Shown here in pieces: positions 1 to 6,903 of a DNA stretch of 10,206 bases. Below the pieces are notes generated by a model, which saw nothing but the letters and a program-made list of their open reading frames with translations, had not been told where the DNA came from and made no database searches. Numbering within the stretch: position 1 is the stretch's first letter; the number at the start of each line of letters is the position of its first letter. The translations under genes and the position numbers were made by a program. Source of the DNA: Candidatus Bathyarchaeota archaeon CG07_land_8_20_14_0_80_47_9. GTDB taxonomy: Archaea; Thermoproteota; Bathyarchaeia; Bathyarchaeales; Bathycorpusculaceae. The stretch lies in assembly GCA_002779555.1 (NCBI GenBank), contig PEWI01000016.1, positions 1-10,206 of the forward strand, given 5' to 3'.

Positions 1-216
1 AGCAGAGAAGCTGGAGAAAACGGCTACTGCGAGTTGCACATGAAAGCCCATGAAAACGTAATTGGAAAGTACAAGGTTTGGCAAGAGGCAATGCGGATCC
101 CTTGGAAAGAGTATTTAAGTGAGATTGTCAAGAATCCTTTAACAGGTGAATGGGCTCGGGAAGCGGCTGAGTCCATGATTAAGAGCGGAGAAAAACAAGA
201 TGGCACGAGCAACTAA
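1..216 (+). CDS. 3' end of an unrecognised small archaeal protein (partial)
   Basis: The reading frame is open from the first base and ends at TAA 214-216, so the true start lies left of the window; 71 codons are visible. An internal TTG at 34 or ATG at 40 could be read as a start, but the open frame continues upstream of both. The visible part begins with a Gly-Tyr-Cys-Glu-Leu-His stretch, followed by a Trp/Tyr/Lys-rich helical region and a charged tail. The Cys-x2-His could be the second half of a small zinc-binding site whose first half is off the window; this is inference. The C-terminal 17 bases overlap the next gene, so the two are probably cotranscribed and translationally coupled. I do not recognise a function. 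Confidence 0.7.
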   Translation, partial: SREAGENGYCELHMKAHENVIGKYKVWQEAMRIPWKEYLSEIVKNPLTGEWAREAAESMIKSGEKQDGTSN

Positions 217-619
217 GAAAAGAATCTCTTCACTGTCCTTCTCACTAAACAGGTTCTACGATAGAATTTCAACGGCAAAACCGTCAACCCTCATCGTTTC
301 AACCCTTGCCATCGCCTTTGCCGTGTTCCTGTTCGGAGGAGGCCTATACGACCTAGTAGTGAAGCCTCAGCCCGCCGTTTACTACGGAGGAAGATTTATC
401 TTCCTTTATCCGCAACTCTCAGAACAGTTCATATCCGACAGCATAGTTGCCACGATACTCTACTCTTTCGGCATCATCGGACTGATAGTCATGTACCAAA
501 GCACAAGATACGCTTACAAACCGAGACAAGCATACATGATGTTCATAGTAGGGATCATCCTTCTGCTGATAGCCTACATATTCCTCGAAGCTACGATCCG
601 ACTCAAAGTGGGCGGATAG
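200..619 (+). CDS. Three-helix membrane protein resembling the membrane region of Ost3/Ost6
   Basis: A 139-residue protein with a basic N-terminus (about residues 1-28), a hydrophobic segment at 30-53, a polar loop at 54-79 rich in Pro and Tyr, and two more membrane segments at about 80-99 and 111-131. The loop-to-helix motif (SEQFISDSIV followed by a Gly-containing helix), the Lys-Pro-Arg linker and the last helix follow the same order as the C-terminal membrane domain of eukaryotic Ost3/Ost6/TUSC3 (compared from memory). Those are oligosaccharyltransferase subunits. The thioredoxin domain of the eukaryotic proteins is absent. If the match holds, it would be an accessory subunit of the archaeal AglB transferase; otherwise it is an unassigned membrane protein. 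The start is ATG 200, with GGAG at 187-190 as a plausible ribosome binding site. It overlaps the upstream gene by 17 bases. Confidence 0.8.
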   Translation: MARATKKRISSLSFSLNRFYDRISTAKPSTLIVSTLAIAFAVFLFGGGLYDLVVKPQPAVYYGGRFIFLYPQLSEQFISDSIVATILYSFGIIGLIVMYQSTRYAYKPRQAYMMFIVGIILLLIAYIFLEATIRLKVGG

Positions 620-642
620 AATCCTACCACGGATTATTTTTT
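620..642 (+). terminator. Hairpin plus T-run after the Ost3-like gene
   Basis: AATCC at 620-624 can pair with GGATT at 631-635 around a six-base loop, and six T residues follow at 637-642. This directly follows the stop codon at 617-619. On the opposite strand it lies over the last codons of the convergent carS gene. The short stem is weak on its own, but archaeal termination depends mainly on the T-run. Confidence 0.5.
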
Positions 643-1142
643 AAACCCAGCTTGTATGCAACAAAGTTTGTCAACAGATGAATTGGAGGAGTAATGACTA
701 GGACAGCTGCAAAAAGCTGCCACCACCACGCGAACTGCAACGAAAGAGGAAGCGAAAAGACAATCGCACCTATTATGAAGTCGACTTGATCAACAACGGG
801 CAGCATGTCTCCAGGACGGATACTAAGCCTTCTCTTCACAAAAGCTCCAGCCAAATCCCCAAACAGCGCTCCCAGAGACAGCAGCAAGCCAAACTCGAGG
901 CGATACCCGAATGCGATACTCTCCACTAAACCCACAGCCGTTCCTACAGCCAGTCCGACGAGGAAGCCTCGAAAGGTCTTGTTCTTTCCGAATATTGGCT
1001 TTCCATCGAAGAAATTCCTGCCCAAATCAATCGGAAGACCGCCACCCACAATCACTGGCACGGCGTTCGCGCAATAGGCGGGGAATATGAACTTCAGTGC
1101 TTCAATGACCAACTGAGCAATCTCCATCCTTGCAAGCTCCAT
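624..1142 (-). CDS. carS: CDP-archaeol synthase (CarS)
   Basis: A 172-residue integral membrane enzyme that transfers CMP from CTP to unsaturated archaeol (2,3-di-geranylgeranyl-glycerol phosphate), giving CDP-archaeol, the activated precursor of archaeal polar lipids (EC 2.7.7.67). It shows the DUF46/CarS signatures in order: PIDLGRNFFDGKPIFGKNKT at about 37-56, a Gly/Asp-rich GALFGDLAGAFVKRRL at 91-106, and PVVDQVDF at 115-122 with two conserved Asp. These sit between hydrophobic segments at about 10-34, 58-77, 84-100, 120-137 and 140-160. The length is normal for the family. ATG at 1142 shares its A with the radB stop (TAATG), suggesting coupled translation from the radB mRNA. A second Met at residue 6 is a possible alternative start. 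Family assignment is firm. Confidence 0.95.
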   Translation of the reverse strand: MELARMEIAQLVIEALKFIFPAYCANAVPVIVGGGLPIDLGRNFFDGKPIFGKNKTFRGFLVGLAVGTAVGLVESIAFGYRLEFGLLLSLGALFGDLAGAFVKRRLSIRPGDMLPVVDQVDFIIGAIVFSLPLSLQFAWWWQLFAAVLVITPPIHLLTNFVAYKLGLKNNPW

Positions 1143-1852
1143 TAGTGCATCGGATACTCATGTATTCCTTTTTCTTCTATTTTTAAGTCACAGGTTACGG
1201 CCTGAAGTTTTCTCGGGTTCTTCTCCAGAACTGCCCTAACCATCTGCGGATTCTCAGCAGGATTCAGCGCGATCACCGTATCGGCCCAAAATTTCAAGAC
1301 CCTCGTCGCCACGGGCTGCACACTAACTGGAACCCTGTTTAAGGCGCTGTGAACTTGACTTGTTGTCAAAACTGCGACTTTCTGCGTCCTAGCAACCTGC
1401 GCCAAAACCGCCAGCTGCCTGTTCAGCTCTCGATTCATTTCAAACGTTTTCGAGGCAGACTCGCCCACGCTAAGGCGGTAGAGGGACGTGACGGTGTCGA
1501 AGACCACGAGCCCGAAATTCTTAGTCATGTAGTCAGTAAGTCGATCAACGACTACTCCTTGTTCATGAAAGTCATTGGGCTTCATCAGAATTATCAACTC
1601 AGCAACTTCCTTGAACTTGTCAGAAGCAATCTGAGAGAGTCTTCGAACTGAAAACGTGTTGTCACAATCCACGAACAATGTCTTGTATCCTTGCCTTGCA
1701 CAGTTCACGACGCACTGCATTGCCAAGGTAGTTTTTCCTGTTTCCGCCTCGCCATAGATGAGGCTCACGCTTCCAATCTGTATGCCGCCGCTTAGAATCT
1801 GGTCAATTCTGTCGCAGCCAGTTGGGATTTTCTGCAGCACAGCCATGCACAT
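1142..1852 (-). CDS. radB: DNA repair and recombination protein RadB
   Basis: A RecA/RadA-fold ATPase of about 236 residues, consisting of the core domain without the N-terminal DNA-binding domain of RadA. RadB acts as a recombination mediator alongside RadA in homologous recombination. With residues numbered from a TTG at 1855, the Walker A motif GEAETGKTT is at 35-43, Walker B LVVFD ends at Asp120, the N-terminal KIPTGCDRIDQILSGG is typical of RadB, and LLTTSQ-like motif VLTTSQVH is at 162-169. Start choice is uncertain: TTG 1855, ATG 1852 and ATG 1846 are all in frame within ten bases. I chose ATG 1852; ATG 1846 is nearly as likely. The gene is first in a two-gene unit with carS and diverges from the RuvC-like gene. 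KaiC-like ATPases share the fold, but length and N-terminus favour RadB. Confidence 0.9.
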   Translation of the reverse strand: MCMAVLQKIPTGCDRIDQILSGGIQIGSVSLIYGEAETGKTTLAMQCVVNCARQGYKTLFVDCDNTFSVRRLSQIASDKFKEVAELIILMKPNDFHEQGVVVDRLTDYMTKNFGLVVFDTVTSLYRLSVGESASKTFEMNRELNRQLAVLAQVARTQKVAVLTTSQVHSALNRVPVSVQPVATRVLKFWADTVIALNPAENPQMVRAVLEKNPRKLQAVTCDLKIEEKGIHEYPMH

Positions 1853-1855
1853 CAA

Positions 1856-1921
1856 CAGATATAAACCGCGAAACTAATAATCTGTTTTGCGCCTAAACAT
1901 CAACATGAATGGGAAACGTGC
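1856..1921. promoter_or_regulatory. Divergent promoter region between radB and the RuvC-like gene
   Basis: The 66-70 bases between the two starts carry two AT-rich boxes. GATATAAA at 1857-1864 reads as a TATA box on the + strand, about 60 bases before ATG 1922, which would leave a leader of roughly 35 bases. AACTAATAATC at 1871-1881 reads ATTATTAG on the - strand, about 25-30 bases before the radB starts, which fits a leaderless radB mRNA. Assignments rest on spacing only. Confidence 0.4.
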
Positions 1922-2575
1922 ATGAAAGCGGAGATCGCTGTCGCAACCCTTTCGGGAAAAGCTTACTACATCATTGTCAACGAGTTGAGAAAGAGAGGGG
2001 TACCTTTCCTAAGCTTAACTCCAGCCGAGCCCATCCCTGCAGAGATCAAGGTAGTTATAACCACGCAGGAGGAGCGATGCTTGGTGAACCATGATAGGGT
2101 TTTGGTTTATCAGAATGAGGTGGAGCCTGAGGCGCTTGCAAGCGAAGCGTTGCAGATAGTTCAGGGCAAGGAGTATTTTGAAAAGATAGTCATAGGCATA
2201 GACCCCGGTGAAGTCCTCGGCGTGGCAGTTCTCGCAGATGGAAAAATCATTGAAACAGCCAACTGTTTCAGCGTTAAAGAGACAACAGACAAGGTGAAAA
2301 ATATTCTGAAGAATCTTAAGAACGTGCCAACAGACTATGTTTCCGTGAAAATAGGCGATGGAGTCCCAGCGTGCAAAGAAAAACTCTTAAGAGGTCTGGA
2401 TAAAGCATTACCTCCCAACGTAGTGTTGGAAAGCGTAAGCGAAGCCGGAACAAACCGCAACTTGAATGAAACGAAACACAGAAGAGGATTGAGAGATATC
2501 GTATCAGCAATAAGAATAGCTGGAAGAAACGGACACAAGTTCCAACGGAGAAAGACAAATGAACCGAACAGTTGA
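1922..2575 (+). CDS. RuvC/RNase H-fold protein of unknown role
   Basis: A 217-residue protein with two parts. Residues 1-85 are predicted to alternate strands and helices and match no family I can name. Residues 88-200 look like a RuvC/YqgF-type RNase H fold: IGIDPGEVLGVAVL at 91-104 carries the first catalytic Asp (Asp94) with the usual Asp-Pro-Gly, and HRRGLRDIVSAIRIA at 186-200 resembles the last helix with its conserved Asp (Asp192). The middle acidic residue is less clear; Asp142 in the KIGDG turn or Glu170 are candidates. The tail is very basic. It is probably a metal-dependent nuclease or Holliday-junction/RNA-binding protein, but activity is inference. No in-frame start exists just upstream of ATG 1922. 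The last 17 bases overlap the start of the 5'-kinase gene, arguing for coupled expression. Confidence 0.85.
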   Translation: MKAEIAVATLSGKAYYIIVNELRKRGVPFLSLTPAEPIPAEIKVVITTQEERCLVNHDRVLVYQNEVEPEALASEALQIVQGKEYFEKIVIGIDPGEVLGVAVLADGKIIETANCFSVKETTDKVKNILKNLKNVPTDYVSVKIGDGVPACKEKLLRGLDKALPPNVVLESVSEAGTNRNLNETKHRRGLRDIVSAIRIAGRNGHKFQRRKTNEPNS

Positions 2576-3848
2576 GAAAGGCAAGACTCTCATCGTTGAC
2601 GGCCCAGCTTCTGTCACATTGACTTCGGGGAAGGCAGAGGTTTTTGGCGCCTTGTTGAGAAATGCAAGCAGGGTTGTCATACGTGAAGGAAAAAGGCTGC
2701 CATTTGCGGTGGAAGAAACAGCCGTGTTTGACATGTCGCTCGGGGAAAACGCAGCGGCAGAAGAGTCTGACGGAAGCACTGTTCCTGCTTCATGGGTGAA
2801 ATCATATGAAGAGCTCACAAGTCTTCAAACCAAGCCGATTACAGCAATAGTGTTGGGCGCAGTTGATTCTGGCAAAACAAGCTTCTGCACCTACCTAATA
2901 AACAGACTACTTCACGAAAAGCGAAAAGTCGCAATCCTCGACGGAGACTTAGGCCAGTCTGACATCGGACCGCCGTGCACCCTTGCCTACGCCTTTGTGG
3001 CCAAGCCTGTTACGGACCTGTTCGACCTCAAAGAGAAAGATGCCTTCTTCATAGGCACCACCTCACCGAGCGGACACACAGACAAGGTAGTGGAAGGGCT
3101 GACTACACTCAAGAAGGAAATCCTTAGCAACGAGCCAGATGTTGTTCTTATAGACACAGACGGTTGGGTTGAAGGAGAAGACGCCGCCAACTACAAGATC
3201 CAGCTCACCGGAAAACTTGAACCCGACATAATTTTCTGGATCCAGCAAAAAGACGAGCTGACGCCCATTTTAAGCGCCTTTGGCGAATGCAAGAACGTCC
3301 TCGTTGATTCGCCCTCAACCATAGGACAGAGAAACAGAGAAAAGCGCAGGAACCTAAGAGAACTGGGGTACGTCAAGTATCTGAGAAATTCGAAAGTTCA
3401 GTCTCTTCCCCTGAATTGGCTGAAAATCGAAGGAGACGAACTTTTCGGCCTAGGCAAAATGCATGAAAACGTCAGGCAAGCGAGAAAAATCTATGAGCTC
3501 TTGGGGATGAAACCGCTTCATTTCGCCGAGTTGCCCGACAGAGTTTGCATTGTCATAGGCAGAAGGCGTTGGATTGAGCCGGAAAACATCAAAAAAGTTG
3601 AAGAATTCTCGAAGAAAAGAGTCATGTTGATTCGAAAGGGCAACGAGGAAGGACTGCTTATCGCCTTATACAATTCCAAGAGGCAGTTCCTGGGAATCGG
3701 TGTCCTGCAGGAAATCGACTTCACGAGAAAATACCTGAAAATCTCAACCCCGGTCGCTGATGACATTGCCATAGTCAACATGGGAAAAGTCAAGCTTGAC
3801 AAGAACCTGAAAGAAGTTTCAGTTCTGACCGATGAAAACCACCCTTGA
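2559..3848 (+). CDS. Polynucleotide 5'-hydroxyl kinase, Clp1/GRC3 type
   Basis: A 429-residue protein of the Clp1/Grc3/NOL9 family, which phosphorylates 5'-OH ends of RNA (and often DNA) with ATP and acts in tRNA, rRNA and RNA repair pathways. The N-terminal beta domain (about 1-95) includes the typical IVDGPASVTL and GKAEVFGA turns. The kinase domain has Walker A GAVDSGKTS at 100-108, the family signature LDGDLGQSDIGPP at 127-139, GTTSPSGH at 166-173, and LIDTDGWVEG at 197-206, matching the Clp1 'T-x-GW-v-G' motif. The C-terminal domain (about 275-429) is less conserved. Length is slightly more than the archaeal Pyrococcus enzyme as I recall it. The start ATG 2559 lies inside the 3' end of the RuvC-like gene. 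It converges on xpd with only 11 bases between stops. Confidence 0.92.
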   Translation: MNRTVEKGKTLIVDGPASVTLTSGKAEVFGALLRNASRVVIREGKRLPFAVEETAVFDMSLGENAAAEESDGSTVPASWVKSYEELTSLQTKPITAIVLGAVDSGKTSFCTYLINRLLHEKRKVAILDGDLGQSDIGPPCTLAYAFVAKPVTDLFDLKEKDAFFIGTTSPSGHTDKVVEGLTTLKKEILSNEPDVVLIDTDGWVEGEDAANYKIQLTGKLEPDIIFWIQQKDELTPILSAFGECKNVLVDSPSTIGQRNREKRRNLRELGYVKYLRNSKVQSLPLNWLKIEGDELFGLGKMHENVRQARKIYELLGMKPLHFAELPDRVCIVIGRRRWIEPENIKKVEEFSKKRVMLIRKGNEEGLLIALYNSKRQFLGIGVLQEIDFTRKYLKISTPVADDIAIVNMGKVKLDKNLKEVSVLTDENHP

Positions 3849-3859
3849 CTTCGCAGAAT

Positions 3860-5794
3860 TCAAGAACCATTTCTGAAGAAGACGGCAAGTTCCTCTGCAA
3901 TAACTCCATCCTTATCTGGCAGGACCTTCAAGTTGTCACGTATCCACAACGGCAGAAAACGTTGACAGTAAATCGTTGAGAAACGGTGGTCAAGAAAAAT
4001 CATGGCTGCCCTGTCCTCCAAAGTCCTTATTGCTCGCCCAGCAGCTTGAGAAGCTTTTTTCATGGCTGGAATAACGTAGCCGTATTCGCGCCCAAGCTCT
4101 GGAAAGCATTTCTCAAAGTAGCTGATTTGAGCCTTGACTTTCGGAGTCGGTTCGGCGTACGGCACGCCCACAATCACAACAGAGTTCATCTCGTCTCCTG
4201 GATAGTCCACACCTTCGGAGGACCGTCCGCCCTGAACCCCAAGGAACACAGCGCCGCCGCGACTGGCATATGCCTTGAAGTCTGCAACCATGCTCTCATT
4301 TTCTCTGGAGCTCATCCCTCTACGCTCATGGAGAAATGGCTTTTTCAGCGCCTTTTCTAGTCCACTGCTACATAAGGCCTGAAGAACCTCGAATGAAGCA
4401 GCGAAAATGCCTGTGTTGGCGGGAGTATTTTGAACAACCTCTTCTATTCGCGAAACAATCTTGCCGTACATCTCGGGCGTTCTTTTCTCCATCGCTGTTG
4501 TGACGCCGCAACTTACAAGCGGCAGAATATGCTCTTTGGGAAACGGCGACGGAACGACTCTTTTCACCGTGTCTTCAGGAAGCTTCGTTATCTGCGCGTA
4601 TGCTTCTAGCGGCTGAAGTGTTCCTGACATGAGTATGCTTGAGTGGACTGATGAGAAGACCGGTGCCGTGATTTTCGAAGGGTCTAAAGCGACTATCTCC
4701 AGTTTTGCTGTCGGCAAACCCTTGCGGGATGTGTATTTACTTATCACGTTGACGTATGACTCGTCGCCGGTAGTTTCGACCCACCGGGACAGAAACTCGC
4801 CCATTGCGTGAATGTAAGACCTTGGATATTTTCCGTCTGCGAGCAATGTTCTCTTGATTAAGTAGCCAACCGCATTCAGATGCTGAAAGAATTTCTGAGG
4901 CTCGTCAACACCAGCTTTTTCGTGCACAAGCTCAAGCAGGAACTCGGGCGAAACTAAGGTCTCTTTCCCGATTTTCTCTGTTGCCCTTTCGACTTCGTTC
5001 CTAACAATGTCTGCGAAACCTGCGATGTCTTTATAGCGGAATTTCTCGGCCTCAATCTTCGCTTGTCCCAGCGTGAAGAGCGAAAGGTGACTGCTCGCGA
5101 TTTCAACGGCCGTTTCAGGAAGGTTGTGCGCCTCGTCGACAATCAAGATGATGTTCTGCATCGGCGTGTCCAAACTCTTCAGAAAAACGTTGCGGATTTC
5201 AGGGTCGAATACGTAAAGATAACTTAGCGCAATAACCCTGACGTCGGCCAAGGAAGCCTTCACAAGCTCATAGGGGCAGAAGCCTTTTCTTCGACAGATC
5301 TTCTGGATCTCTGAAGCCTTACACGGGAAAAGGGCAATTCGATGCCTAAGATCAGAGTACTCCTCCTCCCTTTCCTCGATGCTGCGATAGTACGGGCACC
5401 TGTCCCTGGCTTTTAGCATCTCGCAGGCTTCCATGACCGATCGGGCATCCGATGCGTATCTTGTTACAAAGCTGTTTAGACACATTTCGTGGCGTCCGCG
5501 AATTGAAACCCCTGAAACTCGCAGCTTTCTAGAGACGGCTTTCAATTCTTCGATCACGCGGTCGTGCTGGCGATGCGTCCGTGCAACGTACAGTATTTTC
5601 AGATCATTTTCTTCAGCTTTCGGGAGGCAGGCGGACAGTGCAGCGATGGTTTTTCCCAGGCCGTTGCTTCCCTCAATCAGAGCAGAACGACCGTTTTTCA
5701 CAGCCTCGAGAATTACTTCTATGAATTCGCCTTGAAAGGGCCGCACCTCAGCGTATGGAAAGTAGGTGGCGACTTCAGTCGTAAGCTCAATCAT
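3860..5794 (-). CDS. xpd: XPD/Rad3-family Fe-S DNA helicase
   Basis: A 644-residue superfamily 2 helicase of the DEAD_2/XPD group, a 5'-to-3' DNA translocase associated with nucleotide excision repair or replication-linked repair. Visible motifs: Q-like RPFQ at 18-21, Walker A EGSNGLGKT at 41-49, Ia VARTHRQ at 70-76, DEAH at 220-223, SGTLQPLEAY in motif III, GGRSSEGVDYPG in motif V and QAAGRAIR at 583-590 as motif VI. The Fe-S domain between motifs Ia and II has cysteines at 105, 124, 133 and 173 in contexts (RCPYY, GFCPYE) that match the four ligands of XPD; Cys158 and Cys167 are additional. It follows nth with an 8-base overlap, so both are probably on one mRNA. The DinG/Chl1 relatives are less likely given size and motif III. 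Confidence 0.95.
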   Translation of the reverse strand: MIELTTEVATYFPYAEVRPFQGEFIEVILEAVKNGRSALIEGSNGLGKTIAALSACLPKAEENDLKILYVARTHRQHDRVIEELKAVSRKLRVSGVSIRGRHEMCLNSFVTRYASDARSVMEACEMLKARDRCPYYRSIEEREEEYSDLRHRIALFPCKASEIQKICRRKGFCPYELVKASLADVRVIALSYLYVFDPEIRNVFLKSLDTPMQNIILIVDEAHNLPETAVEIASSHLSLFTLGQAKIEAEKFRYKDIAGFADIVRNEVERATEKIGKETLVSPEFLLELVHEKAGVDEPQKFFQHLNAVGYLIKRTLLADGKYPRSYIHAMGEFLSRWVETTGDESYVNVISKYTSRKGLPTAKLEIVALDPSKITAPVFSSVHSSILMSGTLQPLEAYAQITKLPEDTVKRVVPSPFPKEHILPLVSCGVTTAMEKRTPEMYGKIVSRIEEVVQNTPANTGIFAASFEVLQALCSSGLEKALKKPFLHERRGMSSRENESMVADFKAYASRGGAVFLGVQGGRSSEGVDYPGDEMNSVVIVGVPYAEPTPKVKAQISYFEKCFPELGREYGYVIPAMKKASQAAGRAIRTLEDRAAMIFLDHRFSTIYCQRFLPLWIRDNLKVLPDKDGVIAEELAVFFRNGS

Positions 5795-6458
5795 TCTTAT
5801 CCCACAAATGCCTTGAGGGGCAAAGCATGTCTACAGGGCACTGCTTGCACAGCGGGTTTCTGGCTTTACAGCATTTTCTGCCCTGTGAAATGAGGAGCAC
5901 ATGAACGGCTAGATAGTCTTTTGGGTCATATAGTGATTGAAGCGACTTGCGCACAGTTTCGTAGTCTCCATTTGCAGGTGTCAATCCTAAGCGTTTTGAG
6001 GTGCGGTCGACGTGAGTGTCCACTGGGATCGTGGGTTTCTTTGCACTGAAAAGAAGGACAACATCTGCGGTTTTGGGGCCGACGCCGGGAAACTCCATCA
6101 GTGCTCTTCTTGCGTCTTCAAAGGGCATTGACAAGATGGATTCAAGGTTGCCGTGATGTTTCTCAAGGATTATTTTTGAGACCTGTTTTATTGTTTTTGC
6201 CTTGTTTCGGTAGAGGCCAGCCGGTTTCAAGCAGCTTTCAATTTGATTTGTTTTGGCGTTCGCTAGTGCTTCGGGGGTTATTTTGAAGTGTTTCGAAAGG
6301 TTTTCGAAGGCTTTGGCGGTGTTTCTGTCAGCGGTGTTTTGTGAGATTATTGTGACGATCAGCGTTTTGAAGGGGTCTCGTTTTGAGTTTGTCCATTTCG
6401 GCATTGTGAAGGTTTTTCGCAGTGTTTCCAAGATCTTTTCTGCTCGCCTCTCAGTCAT
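5787..6458 (-). CDS. nth: Endonuclease III, bifunctional DNA glycosylase/AP lyase
   Basis: A 223-residue HhH-GPD base-excision enzyme that removes oxidised pyrimidines and nicks the abasic site. The helix-hairpin-helix FPGVGPKTAD lies at 123-132 with catalytic Lys129; VDTHVDR at 146-152 holds catalytic Asp147, an 18-residue spacing identical to E. coli Lys120/Asp138. The C-terminal [4Fe-4S] loop is intact, with Cys197, 204, 207 and 213 in the C-x6-C-x2-C-x5-C pattern. ATG 6458 has a TATA-like CTATTTATC on the - strand around 6481-6489, about 26 bases upstream, which fits a leaderless transcript. It is the first gene of the nth-xpd unit. The neighbouring helicase supports a role in DNA repair. 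Assignment is firm. Confidence 0.96.
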   Translation of the reverse strand: MTERRAEKILETLRKTFTMPKWTNSKRDPFKTLIVTIISQNTADRNTAKAFENLSKHFKITPEALANAKTNQIESCLKPAGLYRNKAKTIKQVSKIILEKHHGNLESILSMPFEDARRALMEFPGVGPKTADVVLLFSAKKPTIPVDTHVDRTSKRLGLTPANGDYETVRKSLQSLYDPKDYLAVHVLLISQGRKCCKARNPLCKQCPVDMLCPSRHLWDKND

Positions 6459-6531
6459 TTGCTGCTTCGCCTTTTGAAAATGATAAATAGTGAGTGTATG
6501 AAGCTATTAATAAACGGTGGAGACGCTGACA
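6459..6531. promoter_or_regulatory. Divergent promoter region between nth and the PAC4-like gene
   Basis: Two AT-rich boxes point outwards. On the - strand, CTATTTATC around 6481-6489 is centred about 26 bases before ATG 6458 of nth. On the + strand, CTATTAATAAA at 6504-6514 is centred about 23-26 bases before ATG 6532. Both spacings match archaeal leaderless starts. This is inferred from position, not measured. Confidence 0.45.
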
Positions 6532-6903
6532 ATGGAACGGGCAAGAGTTGTGAAGGATGAGATAGTTGAGCTGAACAAGCATTTTTTGGCAGTGTACGTG
6601 GAAGCGAAGAATTCATGTTTGGTGTTGCTGAGCGAAAGTGAAGACAAACTTGGGACGCTGGCGATTGCTGTTCCGAAACCGAAAGACTTGCTTGCACCAC
6701 CGTCGTCTTCAGTTCTGCTAGGTGACAGAAACGCAATCTCAGCACGCATGTTTGCTGAGTATATTGCCGCGAAAAAGGGGAAGATTGCGTTGGTTTCCAT
6801 CTTCCTAGAGACGATGGACGAGTTGCATGCGCAGTCGATTTTCAAGAGGTTGATTGAGAAGGTAACGGTTTCTGAGACTGAGAAAGAGGGAGTCACGGCA
6901 TGA
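6532..6903 (+). CDS. Proteasome assembly chaperone 4 (PAC4)-like protein
   Basis: A 123-residue soluble protein without membrane segments. Residues 16-111 run colinearly with eukaryotic PAC4/PSMG4 as I remember it: an HF...V strand, a hydrophobic strand ending LVLLSE, a LAIAVP strand, then SSSVLLGDRN-x-IS at 58-70 (human STSLLGDTSD), a helix with Ala repeats and KKGK (human RKTNK), a strand ALVSIFL (human VFVSYNL) and a final helix ending in IEK. PAC3-PAC4 pairs help build the 20S proteasome alpha ring. The function in this organism is inference. I prefer ATG 6532 over an in-frame GTG at 6517 because of the TATA-box spacing. The stop overlaps the UbiD start (ATGA at 6900-6903), implying coupled translation. 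A generic unassigned archaeal protein is the alternative. Confidence 0.85.
   Translation: MERARVVKDEIVELNKHFLAVYVEAKNSCLVLLSESEDKLGTLAIAVPKPKDLLAPPSSSVLLGDRNAISARMFAEYIAAKKGKIALVSIFLETMDELHAQSIFKRLIEKVTVSETEKEGVTA

Noticed and set aside
1142..1852. KaiC-like ATPase as an alternative name for the RadB gene.
   Set aside because: Single short RecA core, N-terminal PTGCDRIDQILSGG and size around 236 residues fit RadB better.
3986..4360. A 124-codon + strand frame inside xpd.
   Set aside because: It is antisense to helicase motifs V and VI and has no family resemblance.
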